DNA of 64,000 bases from Micromonospora cabrerizensis (lineage in GTDB: Bacteria; Actinomycetota; Actinomycetes; Mycobacteriales; Micromonosporaceae), in the NCBI RefSeq assembly GCF_022230955.1, contig NZ_JAKKFI010000078.1, positions 53,540 to 117,539 on the forward strand. The letters run 5' to 3'. The translations under genes were made by a program, and so were the position numbers. Positions 49,724 to 57,287 of the stretch are shown piece after piece. Position 1 is the stretch's first letter. Every line of letters starts with the position of its first letter. The notes under the pieces are model-generated. The model was not told the DNA's origin. It searched no databases and saw only the letters and a list, made by a program, of their open reading frames with translations.

Positions 49724-49801
49724 TGGTGCCCTCGGTGGGATTCGAACCCACACTGTATGGAGTTTGAGACCATTGCCTGCTGCCAGTTGGGCTACGAGGG
49801 C
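49724..49801 (-). tRNA. tRNA-Leu (anticodon CAA), short variable loop, CCA encoded
   Basis: Read on the minus strand from 49801: acceptor GCCCTCG, TA, D-arm GCCC...GGC, anticodon loop CTCAAAC (U33, anticodon CAA, A37), a five-base variable loop ACAGT, T-arm GTGGG-TTCGAAT-CCCAC, acceptor CGAGGGC, discriminator A and CCA. The anticodon stem ATGGT/TCCAT has one T-T mismatch. CAA reads the leucine codon UUG, yet bacterial tRNA-Leu normally has a long variable arm, absent here. The call therefore rests on the anticodon. Confidence 0.85.
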
Positions 49802-49907
49802 GCTTCCCTGATTCAGCACTGACAGGATACCCACTACGCTGAGGGCGGTGACACCCGGCTGGGCGGGTGACGCGTTCGAACTGGTGGGGGTAGGGCTGGT
49901 GGCTGAG

Positions 49908-50522
49908 ATGCCGACGGATGCCGAGCGCAGGCGCGTACTGATCGCCGAGGACGAGGCGCTGATCCGGCTGGACCTCGCCGAGATGCTGGTCGAAGAGGGT
50001 TACGAGGTGGTGGGGGAGGCCGGTGACGGCGAGACAGCCGTCCGCCTCGCCGAGGAGTTGAAGCCCGACCTGGTCATCCTCGACATCAAGATGCCGATCA
50101 TGGATGGGCTGGCCGCCGCCGAGCGCATCGCCGGTGCCCGGATCGCCCCGGTGATCATCCTGACCGCGTTCAGTCAGCGTGACCTGGTGGAGCGGGCCCG
50201 GGCGGCGGGCGCGATGGCGTACCTCGTGAAGCCCTTCCAGAAGAGTGACCTGGTCCCGGCGGTGGAGATCGCGCTGTCGCGCTACTCGGAGGTCGCGGCC
50301 CTGGAGGCGGAGGTCGCGAGCCTGACCGACCGTCTGGAGATCCGCAAGGCGGTGGAGCGCGCCAAGGGCGCGCTGATGACCACGTACGGGATGACCGAGC
50401 CGCAGGCGTTCAAGTGGATCCAGCGCACGGCGATGGACCACCGGATGACCATGAAGGAGGTCGCCGAGCGGATCCTCGCGGAGACCGCCGGCGGCGAGGT
50501 GTCGCAGCAGCCGACCGTCTGA
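49908..50522 (+). CDS. pdtaR: ANTAR-domain response regulator (PdtaR type)
   Basis: ATG 49908 gives 204 residues, close to the mycobacterial PdtaR length; GTG 49899 and GTG 49848 are in frame upstream. The receiver domain (residues 9-125) has the acidic pocket (AEDE), phosphorylatable Asp59 in LVILDIKMP, Thr in ILTAF and Lys in YLVKPF. The ANTAR RNA-binding domain (about 140-195) shows RLEIRKAVERAKGALMTTYG and the helix with AFKWIQRTAMDHRM. After phosphorylation such proteins bind paired hairpins in mRNA leaders to prevent termination. The cognate histidine kinase is not in the window. Confidence 0.95.
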   Translation: MPTDAERRRVLIAEDEALIRLDLAEMLVEEGYEVVGEAGDGETAVRLAEELKPDLVILDIKMPIMDGLAAAERIAGARIAPVIILTAFSQRDLVERARAAGAMAYLVKPFQKSDLVPAVEIALSRYSEVAALEAEVASLTDRLEIRKAVERAKGALMTTYGMTEPQAFKWIQRTAMDHRMTMKEVAERILAETAGGEVSQQPTV

Positions 50523-50588
50523 GCGCTCCGCGCGACAACGGGCCGTGTGGGGCCGCCGTGAGCGGCGTCGGCTGGTTAGCATCGGCGG

Positions 50589-51776
50589 GTGTCCGTCCGA
50601 CGGGTGATCGCGGTGTTCGGCCTCCTCGCGCTGGTGCTCACCGGGTGCGACGGGCCGGCCGCGCCCGGCGGCGCGGGGTCGGCGACGGCCGCCGCGCCGG
50701 CGTTGCGGCCGGGTTGGCAGCCGCTGACGCTGCCGGCGCCGCCGGGCGGTGCGGGGCGTCCACTGATGCGGGACGCGGCGTCGTGCGCGGGTCGGTGGTT
50801 CGTGGTCGGTGGCGTCGTGGACGCCGAGGGCGGCACGCGTCCGGCGGCCTGGACCAGTGTGGACGGTACGACCTGGACGGTGCTGCCGGTTCGGGCGGAT
50901 TCCTTCTACGGTCGGCAGAACGTGTTCCTGTCGGTGGCCTGCCGCGACGGCAGGGCGGCGCTGATCGGCGCGAAGGTCGGTGGCGCGCACGGTTATCCGC
51001 GGGTGAGCACCTGGCGTCAGGTGGCCGACGGCGCGGTGGTCGAGGTGCAGGCGTCGTTCGAGACGTACGGCGGGCCGACTGCGGTGAACGTGTCCCGCCT
51101 GGCCGCGGGTGCGCCGGGTTGGTTGATCGTCGGTAACCGTTCGGCGGGTGCGGCCTCCTGGGTGTCGTCGCCGGACGCGGCGGACTTCGCGCTGGTCGAG
51201 GGTGCGCCGGAGCTGGCGAGTGACGCGGTCGGGGTGACCTGGGCGTTCGACTTGGTGGCGACGTCGTCGGGCTGGTTGGCGGTGGGCGGCCTTCTGCCGG
51301 CCGGCCGGATCGACCGGGACCCAGCGGTCTGGTCGTCGCCGGACGGGCGGTCGTGGCGGCGCACGGTGCTGCCGGGCAGTTCGGAGTACGAGGAGTTGCA
51401 GCGGGTGGTGCTGGTCGGCGGGGTGCCGGTGGCGGTCGGGCTGCGCGGGGCGGTGTTCGGCGCCTGGCGGCAGGAGGCGCAGGGTTGGGTGTCCGCCGGG
51501 ACGTTCGGGCGGCGGGCCGGGGCCGGGGTGCCGGGGGTGACGTCGCTGGTGTCGTCCGGGGATCGGCTGTTCGCCGCGGTGACCGACGGGGCGCGGCACT
51601 CGGTGTGGGTGTCGTCGGACCGGGGCGGGTCGTGGCGGGAGGTCACGGCGCCACTCGATGTGCCGGCCGGCGCTGACCGGGACGTGACGCTGGTGGCGGT
51701 GGGTGATCGCTGGTGGTTGGCGGCCGACGACGGAACGAGGGCCGGCCTGTGGTGGGCGGCCGGTGTGGGTGTCTGA
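50589..51776 (+). CDS. Lipoprotein with Asp-box (BNR) propeller repeats
   Basis: GTG 50589 gives 395 residues. The signal peptide ends in lipobox VLTGC (Cys20), so the protein is lipid-anchored by Lgt. The rest forms beta-propeller-like repeats with Asp-box motifs: SVDGTTW near 95, SPDGRSW near 250 and SSDRGGSW near 340, as in sialidase-type propellers, but no sialidase catalytic residues are evident. It is probably a binding or scaffold propeller on the cell surface. No operon partner. A small hairpin follows. Confidence 0.75.
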   Translation: MSVRRVIAVFGLLALVLTGCDGPAAPGGAGSATAAAPALRPGWQPLTLPAPPGGAGRPLMRDAASCAGRWFVVGGVVDAEGGTRPAAWTSVDGTTWTVLPVRADSFYGRQNVFLSVACRDGRAALIGAKVGGAHGYPRVSTWRQVADGAVVEVQASFETYGGPTAVNVSRLAAGAPGWLIVGNRSAGAASWVSSPDAADFALVEGAPELASDAVGVTWAFDLVATSSGWLAVGGLLPAGRIDRDPAVWSSPDGRSWRRTVLPGSSEYEELQRVVLVGGVPVAVGLRGAVFGAWRQEAQGWVSAGTFGRRAGAGVPGVTSLVSSGDRLFAAVTDGARHSVWVSSDRGGSWREVTAPLDVPAGADRDVTLVAVGDRWWLAADDGTRAGLWWAAGVGV

Positions 51777-51788
51777 AGGCCGACGTTC

Positions 51789-51808
51789 ACCGGGCAGGCT
51801 GGCCCGGT
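51789..51808 (+). terminator. Small terminator hairpin after the lipoprotein gene
   Basis: ACCGGGC (51789-51795) pairs with GCCCGGT (51802-51808), loop AGGCTG, 12 nt after the stop. Confidence 0.45.
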
Positions 51809-52123
51809 TGCGATTCGTTGCGACGTTTCCGCAGGTCAATCGGCCTTTTCGGCAGGGGTGCGCGGTCCGAGTGGGTGCGGGTGGACTGCGACCGGCCGTG
51901 GGTTTAAGGACCGACTGGCGGATTCACCTGTTACGGACATCGACATGATTGCCCACGTCTTCGTAACGGTTTCGCAGACCCAGCGTTCAGGCCTTCCGGG
52001 ACGGTATGCGGTGTCGGTACGCTCCGCCATCACGAGCCGTAACGCAGGGGCAGTCCCTGCGGGGTGGGTGGAATTGCGGTCTGCTGCTGTCGCCGGTGCT
52101 TCGGGTCAGCCGCGTCCGCATCT
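51809..52123. other. Leader/promoter region of the liv operon
   Basis: No coding frame is credible here. A dyad GTTACG (51930-51935) / CGTAAC (51962-51967) with a 26-bp spacer lies in an AT-richer stretch and could bind a regulator; partial likeness to GlnR half-sites (GTnAC) was noted but is weak. The strong ribosome site GGAGGAGG at 52124 opens livK. Confidence 0.4.
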
Positions 52124-52140
52124 GGAGGAGGTCTGAAGCC

Positions 52141-53292
52141 GTGAGGCGAAGCTATGTACGGGCGCTGGGCACCGTTGCGCTCGCCGCGACCCTGGTGGTC
52201 GCGGCTGGTTGCCAGGATTCCGGTGGCAGCGAGGGTGGAACCGCGTCCGGTGACTGCGGTGGCAAGATCGCGATCTTCGGCGCGTTCACCGGTGACAACG
52301 CGGGCCTGGTGATCCCGTCGCTGAACGGCGCGAAGCTCGCCGTTGAGCAGTTCAACGCGGCCAACGCGGACTGCAAGGTCACCATGCAGGAGTTCGACAC
52401 CCAGGGTGACCCCGCGGTGGCGACCCCGTTCGCGAACCAGATCGCGGGGGACAACTCGTTCCTCGGTGTCATCGGTGGTCACTTCTCCGGTGAGTCGGAC
52501 GCGACGATGCCGATCTACCAGGCCGCTGGCCTGGCGATGGTCAGCCCGTCGGCGACCCGGACCGACCTGACCCAGAAGGGCAACACGTCCTTCTACCGCG
52601 TGGTCGGCAACGACAGCACGCAGGCCGGTGCGGTGGCGAGCTACCTGAAGACCCAGAACGCCGCGAAGGTCTTCATGGTCGACGACGCCAGCGCGTACGG
52701 CGCGGGCATCACCGACGAGCTGGGCAAGCAGCTCGGCCCGCTGGTCGTGAACAAGGACAAGATCCAGGAGCGGCAGACGCAGTTCGACGCCACCGTCTCC
52801 AAGATCAAGTCTTCGCAGGCCGACTTCGTCTTCTACGGCGGCTACACCCGTGAGGCCGCCCCGCTGGTGAAGCAGATGCGTGCCGCTGGTGTCCAGGCCA
52901 AGTTCGTCGGCCCGGACGGTCTCTACGACACGGCGTTCCCGTCGGGTGCCTCCGGCGGCGCCGAGGGCGCGATCATCACCTGCCCGTGCCTCCCGGCCGA
53001 CAAGGCCGGCGGCACCTTCTCCGCCGACTACCAGAAGAAGTTCGGCATCCCGCCGGGCTCCTACGGTGCGGAGGGCTTCGACGGCGCCACCATCTACCTG
53101 GACGCCTTCAAGGCTGGCAAGAAGAGCCGGGCGGACATCCTGGCGTTCGTGAAGTCGTACGACAAGCAGGGTGTGTCGAAGTACATCAAGTTCGACTCCA
53201 AGGGTGACGTCGACCCGACGAAGGTCGTCATCTGGGCCTACCAGATCAAGGGCAACGCCATCGAGGCGCTGCAGGAGCTCAAGCTCAGCTGA
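52141..53292 (+). CDS. livK: Branched-chain amino acid ABC transporter, substrate-binding lipoprotein
   Basis: GTG 52141 (GGAGGAGG 9 nt upstream) gives 383 residues; the longer frame upstream is not conserved. Signal peptide VRRSYVRALGTVALAATLVV ends in lipobox AAGC (Cys24). The mature part is a type 1 periplasmic-binding fold: KIAIFGAFTGDNAGLVIPSL, FLGVIGGHFSGESDATMPIY, KVFMVDDASAYGAGITDELG. It captures leucine, isoleucine or valine (or a related ligand) and hands it to LivHM. It is first in a five-gene operon; a strong hairpin before livH probably keeps LivK in excess over the permease. Confidence 0.94.
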   Translation: MRRSYVRALGTVALAATLVVAAGCQDSGGSEGGTASGDCGGKIAIFGAFTGDNAGLVIPSLNGAKLAVEQFNAANADCKVTMQEFDTQGDPAVATPFANQIAGDNSFLGVIGGHFSGESDATMPIYQAAGLAMVSPSATRTDLTQKGNTSFYRVVGNDSTQAGAVASYLKTQNAAKVFMVDDASAYGAGITDELGKQLGPLVVNKDKIQERQTQFDATVSKIKSSQADFVFYGGYTREAAPLVKQMRAAGVQAKFVGPDGLYDTAFPSGASGGAEGAIITCPCLPADKAGGTFSADYQKKFGIPPGSYGAEGFDGATIYLDAFKAGKKSRADILAFVKSYDKQGVSKYIKFDSKGDVDPTKVVIWAYQIKGNAIEALQELKLS

Positions 53293-53305
53293 CGTCCAGG
53301 CACTG

Positions 53306-53340
53306 GAGTGCGGCCGGGGTGTTTCACCCCGGCCGCACTC
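53306..53340 (+). terminator. Attenuator-like hairpin between livK and livH
   Basis: GAGTGCGGCCGGGGTG (53306-53321) pairs perfectly with 53325-53340, loop TTT. It starts 13 nt after the livK stop and ends 18 nt before livH. It likely stops part of the transcripts and protects the livK mRNA 3' end. Confidence 0.75.
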
Positions 53341-53358
53341 GATTCAAGGAGACCCCCG

Positions 53359-54342
53359 GTGCATTTCGATGAACTCATCGGCCATCTCGGCCAGCACACG
53401 GTCGACGGCCTGTCCAAGGGCGCCATCTACGCCCTGATCGCTCTCGGCTACACGCTGGTCTATGGCGTCCTTCGTCTGATCAACTTCGCGCACTCCGAGG
53501 TGTTCATGGTCGGTACCTTCTCGGTACTGATCCTGTGGACCCAGCTCGGCGTGCAAAATAACCCGCCTATCGGCCAGGCGATCCTGTTCCTGGTGCTTGG
53601 TCTGGTCGTCGCGGCGGTCGCCTCCGGCGGCACGGCCCTGGCGCTGGAACGGATCGCGTACCGGCCGTTGCGACGCAAGAACGCGCCGCCGCTGATCTTC
53701 CTGATCACCGCGATCGGTCTGTCGCTGGTCTTCGTGGAGCTGTTCGGGCAGGTGCTGCCCAAGCTGCTCGGTGGCGTGTTGCCGGAGGCGTTCGGCCGGC
53801 CGCGGCAGATCGTCGGTATGCCGACGATCATCCAGCAGGAGACCCTCTTCACCGTCGGCAACACGGCGATCACGAACATCCAGCTCATCGTCTTCGTCTC
53901 GGCCGTGGCCATGATGGCCTTGCTGGACTGGTTCATCAACCGCACCCGGTACGGCCGGGGTGTGCGGGCCGTGGCGCAGAACCCGGAGACCGCCGCGTTG
54001 ATGGGCGTCAACCAGGAGCGCGTGATCATGCTGATCTTCGTGCTCGGTGGCATCATGGCCGGCGCCGCCGCGTTGTTGTGGAGCATGCGGTTCGGCTTCA
54101 CGCAGAACAGCATCGGCTTCGTGCTCGGCCTGAAGGCGTTCACCGCAGCGGTGCTCGGCGGCATCGGCAACCTGCGCGGTGCGTTGCTGGGTGGCCTCTT
54201 CCTCGGCATCGTCGAGGTCTACGGCGCGACGCTCTTCGCGTCCAACTGGGAGGACGTCATCGCCTTCGTGGTGCTGATCGTGGTGCTGATGTTCCGGCCC
54301 ACCGGCCTGTTGGGTGAGTCGCTCGGGAGGGCCCGCGCATGA
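53359..54342 (+). CDS. livH: Branched-chain amino acid ABC transporter permease
   Basis: GTG 53359 has AAGGAG 7 nt upstream, giving 327 residues and about eight membrane helices. Typical LivH segments are LSKGAIYALIALGYTLVYGV, LRLINFAHSEVFMVGTF and, in the coupling region, GVRAVAQNPETAALMGVNQE, which contacts the ATPases. FTAAVLGGIGNLRGALLGGL is the conserved C-terminal loop. It pairs with LivM in the membrane and overlaps livM by 4 bp. Confidence 0.95.
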   Translation: MHFDELIGHLGQHTVDGLSKGAIYALIALGYTLVYGVLRLINFAHSEVFMVGTFSVLILWTQLGVQNNPPIGQAILFLVLGLVVAAVASGGTALALERIAYRPLRRKNAPPLIFLITAIGLSLVFVELFGQVLPKLLGGVLPEAFGRPRQIVGMPTIIQQETLFTVGNTAITNIQLIVFVSAVAMMALLDWFINRTRYGRGVRAVAQNPETAALMGVNQERVIMLIFVLGGIMAGAAALLWSMRFGFTQNSIGFVLGLKAFTAAVLGGIGNLRGALLGGLFLGIVEVYGATLFASNWEDVIAFVVLIVVLMFRPTGLLGESLGRARA

Positions 54343-55517
54343 TCGACAAGATTCGCTCCGCAGACCGCCGCCGGGTCGGTTTTCTGACCTCGGTCAGTGA
54401 CCGCTGGCAGGCACTGCCGAAGTGGCAGAAGGCCATCGGCGTGGTGGCTCTGCTCGTCTTCGTCTACTCCCTGCCGTACCTGGGCAAGCTGCCCGGTGGT
54501 CTCATGATCCCCGGCCTGAACAACCTGCGTACCGACTCGATCGACGGCGGCAACAACTGGGCGGGCGTGCTCTTCGTCTGTGCCATCTACGTCCTGGTCG
54601 CGATCGGTCTGAACGTGGTGGTCGGCCTCGCCGGCCTGCTCGACCTCGGCTACATCGGGTTCTTCGCGATCGGCGCCTACAGCGTGGCGCTTTTCGGTTC
54701 GGTGAACTCGCCGGTGGTCAAGTGGATCCAGCAGGAGTTCAACCTGCCGCCGACGTGGGCGGTGACCTGGGGCATCTGTCTCCTGATCGCGATCGTGCTG
54801 ACGATGATCTCCGGGGTGCTGCTGGGTTGGCCGACGCTTCGGCTGCGCGGTGACTACCTCGCGATCGTGACGCTCGGCTTCGGTGAGATCATCCGCATCG
54901 TGGCCCGCAACGCCACCGGGGTCACCAACGGTCCGGTCGGCATCTCGGCCATTCCGGGTCCGGAGGGTCCGCCGTCGGCGGACAACAAGGTCTTCGGTCT
55001 GATCGACGCGAAGCCCTGGTACTGGTTGGCGATCACCTTCGTGCTGCTGATTGTGATCCTGGTTCGCCGGTTGGAGCACAGCCGGGTCGGTCGCGCGTGG
55101 CTCGCGGTCCGCGAGGACGAGGACGCCGCCGCCGTGATGGGCGTGTACCCGTTCAAGTTCAAGCTGTGGGCGTTCGCCATGGGCGCGGCGCTCGGCGGCC
55201 TGGCGGGCTTCCTCTTCGGCAGCCGCAACGCGTTCATCGACCCGACCCAGTTCAACGCGAACCTCTCGATCCTCTTCGTCGCCATGGTCGTGGTCGGCGG
55301 TTCCGGCAACATGATCGGCGTCTCGCTCGGCGCGGTCCTGTTGGCGTACCTGCCGGAGCGGTTCCGCGACTTCGCCGACTACCGGTGGCTGGCGTTCGGG
55401 CTGGCCATGGTGCTGGTGATGATCCTGCGTCCGCAGGGCCTGATCCCCAGCCGGCGGCGGGCCCGCGAGTTGAAGGACCGCGCGGCGGAGGCAGAGGAGG
55501 CGCCCGCTCATGTCTGA
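54339..55517 (+). CDS. livM: Branched-chain amino acid ABC transporter permease
   Basis: ATG 54339 overlaps livH (ATGA). The 392-residue protein has an extra N-terminal helix and the LivM core: VLVAIGLNVVVGLAGLLDLG, YIGFFAIGAYSVALFGS, the coupling segment GRAWLAVREDEDAAAVMGVY, and VVVGGSGNMIGVSLGAVLL. The charged cytoplasmic tail (ARELKDRAAEAEEAPAHV) is typical of actinobacteria. It overlaps livG by 8 bp. Confidence 0.95.
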   Translation: MIDKIRSADRRRVGFLTSVSDRWQALPKWQKAIGVVALLVFVYSLPYLGKLPGGLMIPGLNNLRTDSIDGGNNWAGVLFVCAIYVLVAIGLNVVVGLAGLLDLGYIGFFAIGAYSVALFGSVNSPVVKWIQQEFNLPPTWAVTWGICLLIAIVLTMISGVLLGWPTLRLRGDYLAIVTLGFGEIIRIVARNATGVTNGPVGISAIPGPEGPPSADNKVFGLIDAKPWYWLAITFVLLIVILVRRLEHSRVGRAWLAVREDEDAAAVMGVYPFKFKLWAFAMGAALGGLAGFLFGSRNAFIDPTQFNANLSILFVAMVVVGGSGNMIGVSLGAVLLAYLPERFRDFADYRWLAFGLAMVLVMILRPQGLIPSRRRARELKDRAAEAEEAPAHV

Positions 55518-56451
55518 CCAGACCACCAGCACGTCCGCGCCGAAGATCCCGGCACAGCCGGGGCCCCGGTCGGTCCTGCTCGAAGTCGACGACGTCACGC
55601 TCCGCTTCGGCGGCGTGGTCGCCCTCGACAAGATCAATTTCAAGATCTACGAAGGTGAGATCCTCGGTCTCATCGGGCCCAACGGCGCCGGCAAGACCAC
55701 CAGCTTCAACGTGATGACGGGGGTCTACAAGCCGACCTCCGGCGCGGTTCGGTTCCAGGGTCAGCGGGTGACCGGCCGCAAGCCGCACCAGATCAGCCAG
55801 CTGGGCATCTCCCGGACGTTCCAGAACATCCGTCTCTTCCCGGAGATGACGGCGTTGGAGAACGTCATGGTCGGCACCGACTCCCGGCACAAGACCAGCG
55901 TGCCCGGGGCGCTCTTCCGGGTGCCCCGGAAGAAGCCGAAGCCGCACGAGTTGCCGCAGGTCACCGCCGAGGCGGGCATCCAGCGGTCGTGGCAGGAGAT
56001 TCGCCGGACGTTCGCCAAGACGTTCGGGTTGTCCCGGCACATCCTGGAGGAGCGGGCGGCCGAGGCCAAGGCGCTTGAGTTGTTGCGCTTCGTCGGGATC
56101 GTCGACCGGGCCAACGACGAGGCACGCAACCTGCCGTACGGCTACCAGCGCCGGTTGGAGATCGCCCGCGCGCTGGCCACCGAGCCGAAGCTGATCTGCC
56201 TGGACGAGCCGGCCGCCGGCTTCAACCCGGCGGAGAAGGAGGAGCTCCTCACCCTGATCCGCAACATCCGTGACATGGGCCTGACCGTGCTGCTCATCGA
56301 GCACGACATGCGGCTGGTCATGGGTGTGACCGACCGGATCGTGGTGCTGGAGTTCGGCCGCAAGATCGCCGAGGGTGCGCCCGCGGAGGTCAGCCGCGAT
56401 CCGAAGGTGATCGCCGCGTACCTGGGGGAGCCAGCCGATGATGCTGCTTGA
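55510..56451 (+). CDS. livG: Branched-chain amino acid ABC transporter ATP-binding protein
   Basis: ATG 55510 overlaps livM by 8 bp. The 313-residue ATPase has Walker A GPNGAGKTT, a Q-loop at ISRTFQNIRLFPEM, signature LPYGYQRRLEIARAL (the LivG form of LSGGQ), Walker B LICLDEPAAG and the switch His in LLIEHDMRLVM. An insertion of about 45 residues after the Q-loop (SVPGALFRVPRKKPKPHELP and beyond) makes it longer than E. coli LivG. It forms a heterodimer with LivF to power import. Confidence 0.95.
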   Translation: MSDQTTSTSAPKIPAQPGPRSVLLEVDDVTLRFGGVVALDKINFKIYEGEILGLIGPNGAGKTTSFNVMTGVYKPTSGAVRFQGQRVTGRKPHQISQLGISRTFQNIRLFPEMTALENVMVGTDSRHKTSVPGALFRVPRKKPKPHELPQVTAEAGIQRSWQEIRRTFAKTFGLSRHILEERAAEAKALELLRFVGIVDRANDEARNLPYGYQRRLEIARALATEPKLICLDEPAAGFNPAEKEELLTLIRNIRDMGLTVLLIEHDMRLVMGVTDRIVVLEFGRKIAEGAPAEVSRDPKVIAAYLGEPADDAA

Positions 56452-57151
56452 GCTCGAGAACGTCGCCGTCGCGTACGGCCGGATCGAGGCGTTGCACGGC
56501 ATCAGCCTCACCGTGAACGAGGGTGAGGTGGTGGCCCTGATCGGTGCGAACGGCGCCGGTAAGACCACCACGATGCGGGCCATCTCCGGGACCCGGGCGC
56601 TCGCCAACGGGAAGATCACCTTCAACGGTGAGGACATCAGCAAGCTCCGGGCCGACCTGCGGGTGGTCCGGGGGCTGTGTCAGTCGCCGGAGGGGCGGCA
56701 GATCTTCCCGGGTATGACGGTCATGGAGAACCTGGACATGGGGGCGTACACCCGGCGGGACACCGCCGGCATCGCCTCCGACCTGGAGCGGGTGCTGACC
56801 CTCTTCCCGCGGCTGGCCGAGCGGCGCAAGCAGGCCGGCGGCACGCTCTCCGGCGGCGAGCAGCAGATGCTCGCGGTCGGCCGGGCGTTGATGAGCCGTC
56901 CGAAGCTGCTGCTGCTCGACGAGCCGTCGATGGGTCTGGCCCCGCTGGTGATCCGGCAGATCTTCGACATCATCACGGAGATCAACCAGCAGGGCACGAC
57001 CATCCTGCTGGTGGAGCAGAACGCCCAGCAGGCGTTGTCGCGGGCACACCGCGGCTACGTGCTGGAGACCGGTCGGATCGTGAAGGAGGGGTCCGGTCAG
57101 GACCTGCTGCACGATCCGTCGGTCAAGGAGGCGTACCTCGGCGTGGCCTGA
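56438..57151 (+). CDS. livF: Branched-chain amino acid ABC transporter ATP-binding protein
   Basis: ATG 56438 overlaps livG by 14 bp. The 237-residue ATPase has Walker A GANGAGKTT, Q-loop RGLCQSPEGRQIFPGM (the LivF-type PEGR), signature LSGGEQQMLAVGRAL, Walker B LLLLDEPSMG and switch LLVEQNAQQAL. It is the last gene of the operon and is followed by a strong terminator at 57163. Confidence 0.95.
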   Translation: MMLLELENVAVAYGRIEALHGISLTVNEGEVVALIGANGAGKTTTMRAISGTRALANGKITFNGEDISKLRADLRVVRGLCQSPEGRQIFPGMTVMENLDMGAYTRRDTAGIASDLERVLTLFPRLAERRKQAGGTLSGGEQQMLAVGRALMSRPKLLLLDEPSMGLAPLVIRQIFDIITEINQQGTTILLVEQNAQQALSRAHRGYVLETGRIVKEGSGQDLLHDPSVKEAYLGVA

Positions 57152-57162
57152 CGCCACCCGAG

Positions 57163-57202
57163 CGACGGCCGGTCACCCCTTCACGGGGGTGGCCGGCCGT
57201 CG
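57163..57202 (+). terminator. Terminator of the liv operon
   Basis: CGACGGCCGGTCACCCC (57163-57179) pairs with 57186-57202, one wobble pair, loop TTCACG. It starts 11 nt after the livF stop. Confidence 0.82.
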
Positions 57203-57287
57203 GCGTTCGGGGCGGCCGTCGTTCCGGCGTCGTGTCACCCGGTGCCGCCGGCCAGGGATGTCGGTGCGACGGACTAGAGTCGCTGCC

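Noticed and set aside
49691..49834. Upstream extension of the LAGLIDADG gene through the tRNA
   Set aside because: It would translate a complete tRNA gene; a GTG with a good ribosome site lies after the tRNA.
51930..51990. GlnR box upstream of livK
   Set aside because: GTTAC and GTAAC half-sites occur, but the required GTnAC-N6-GAAAC spacing is not met, so only a generic dyad is reported.
52141..57151. Direct functional link between the liv operon and the receptor-like gene at 13318
   Set aside because: Both have a LivJ-type domain, but the first is a lipoprotein in an importer and the second an internally anchored membrane protein 36 kb away; shared fold is not evidence of a shared pathway.
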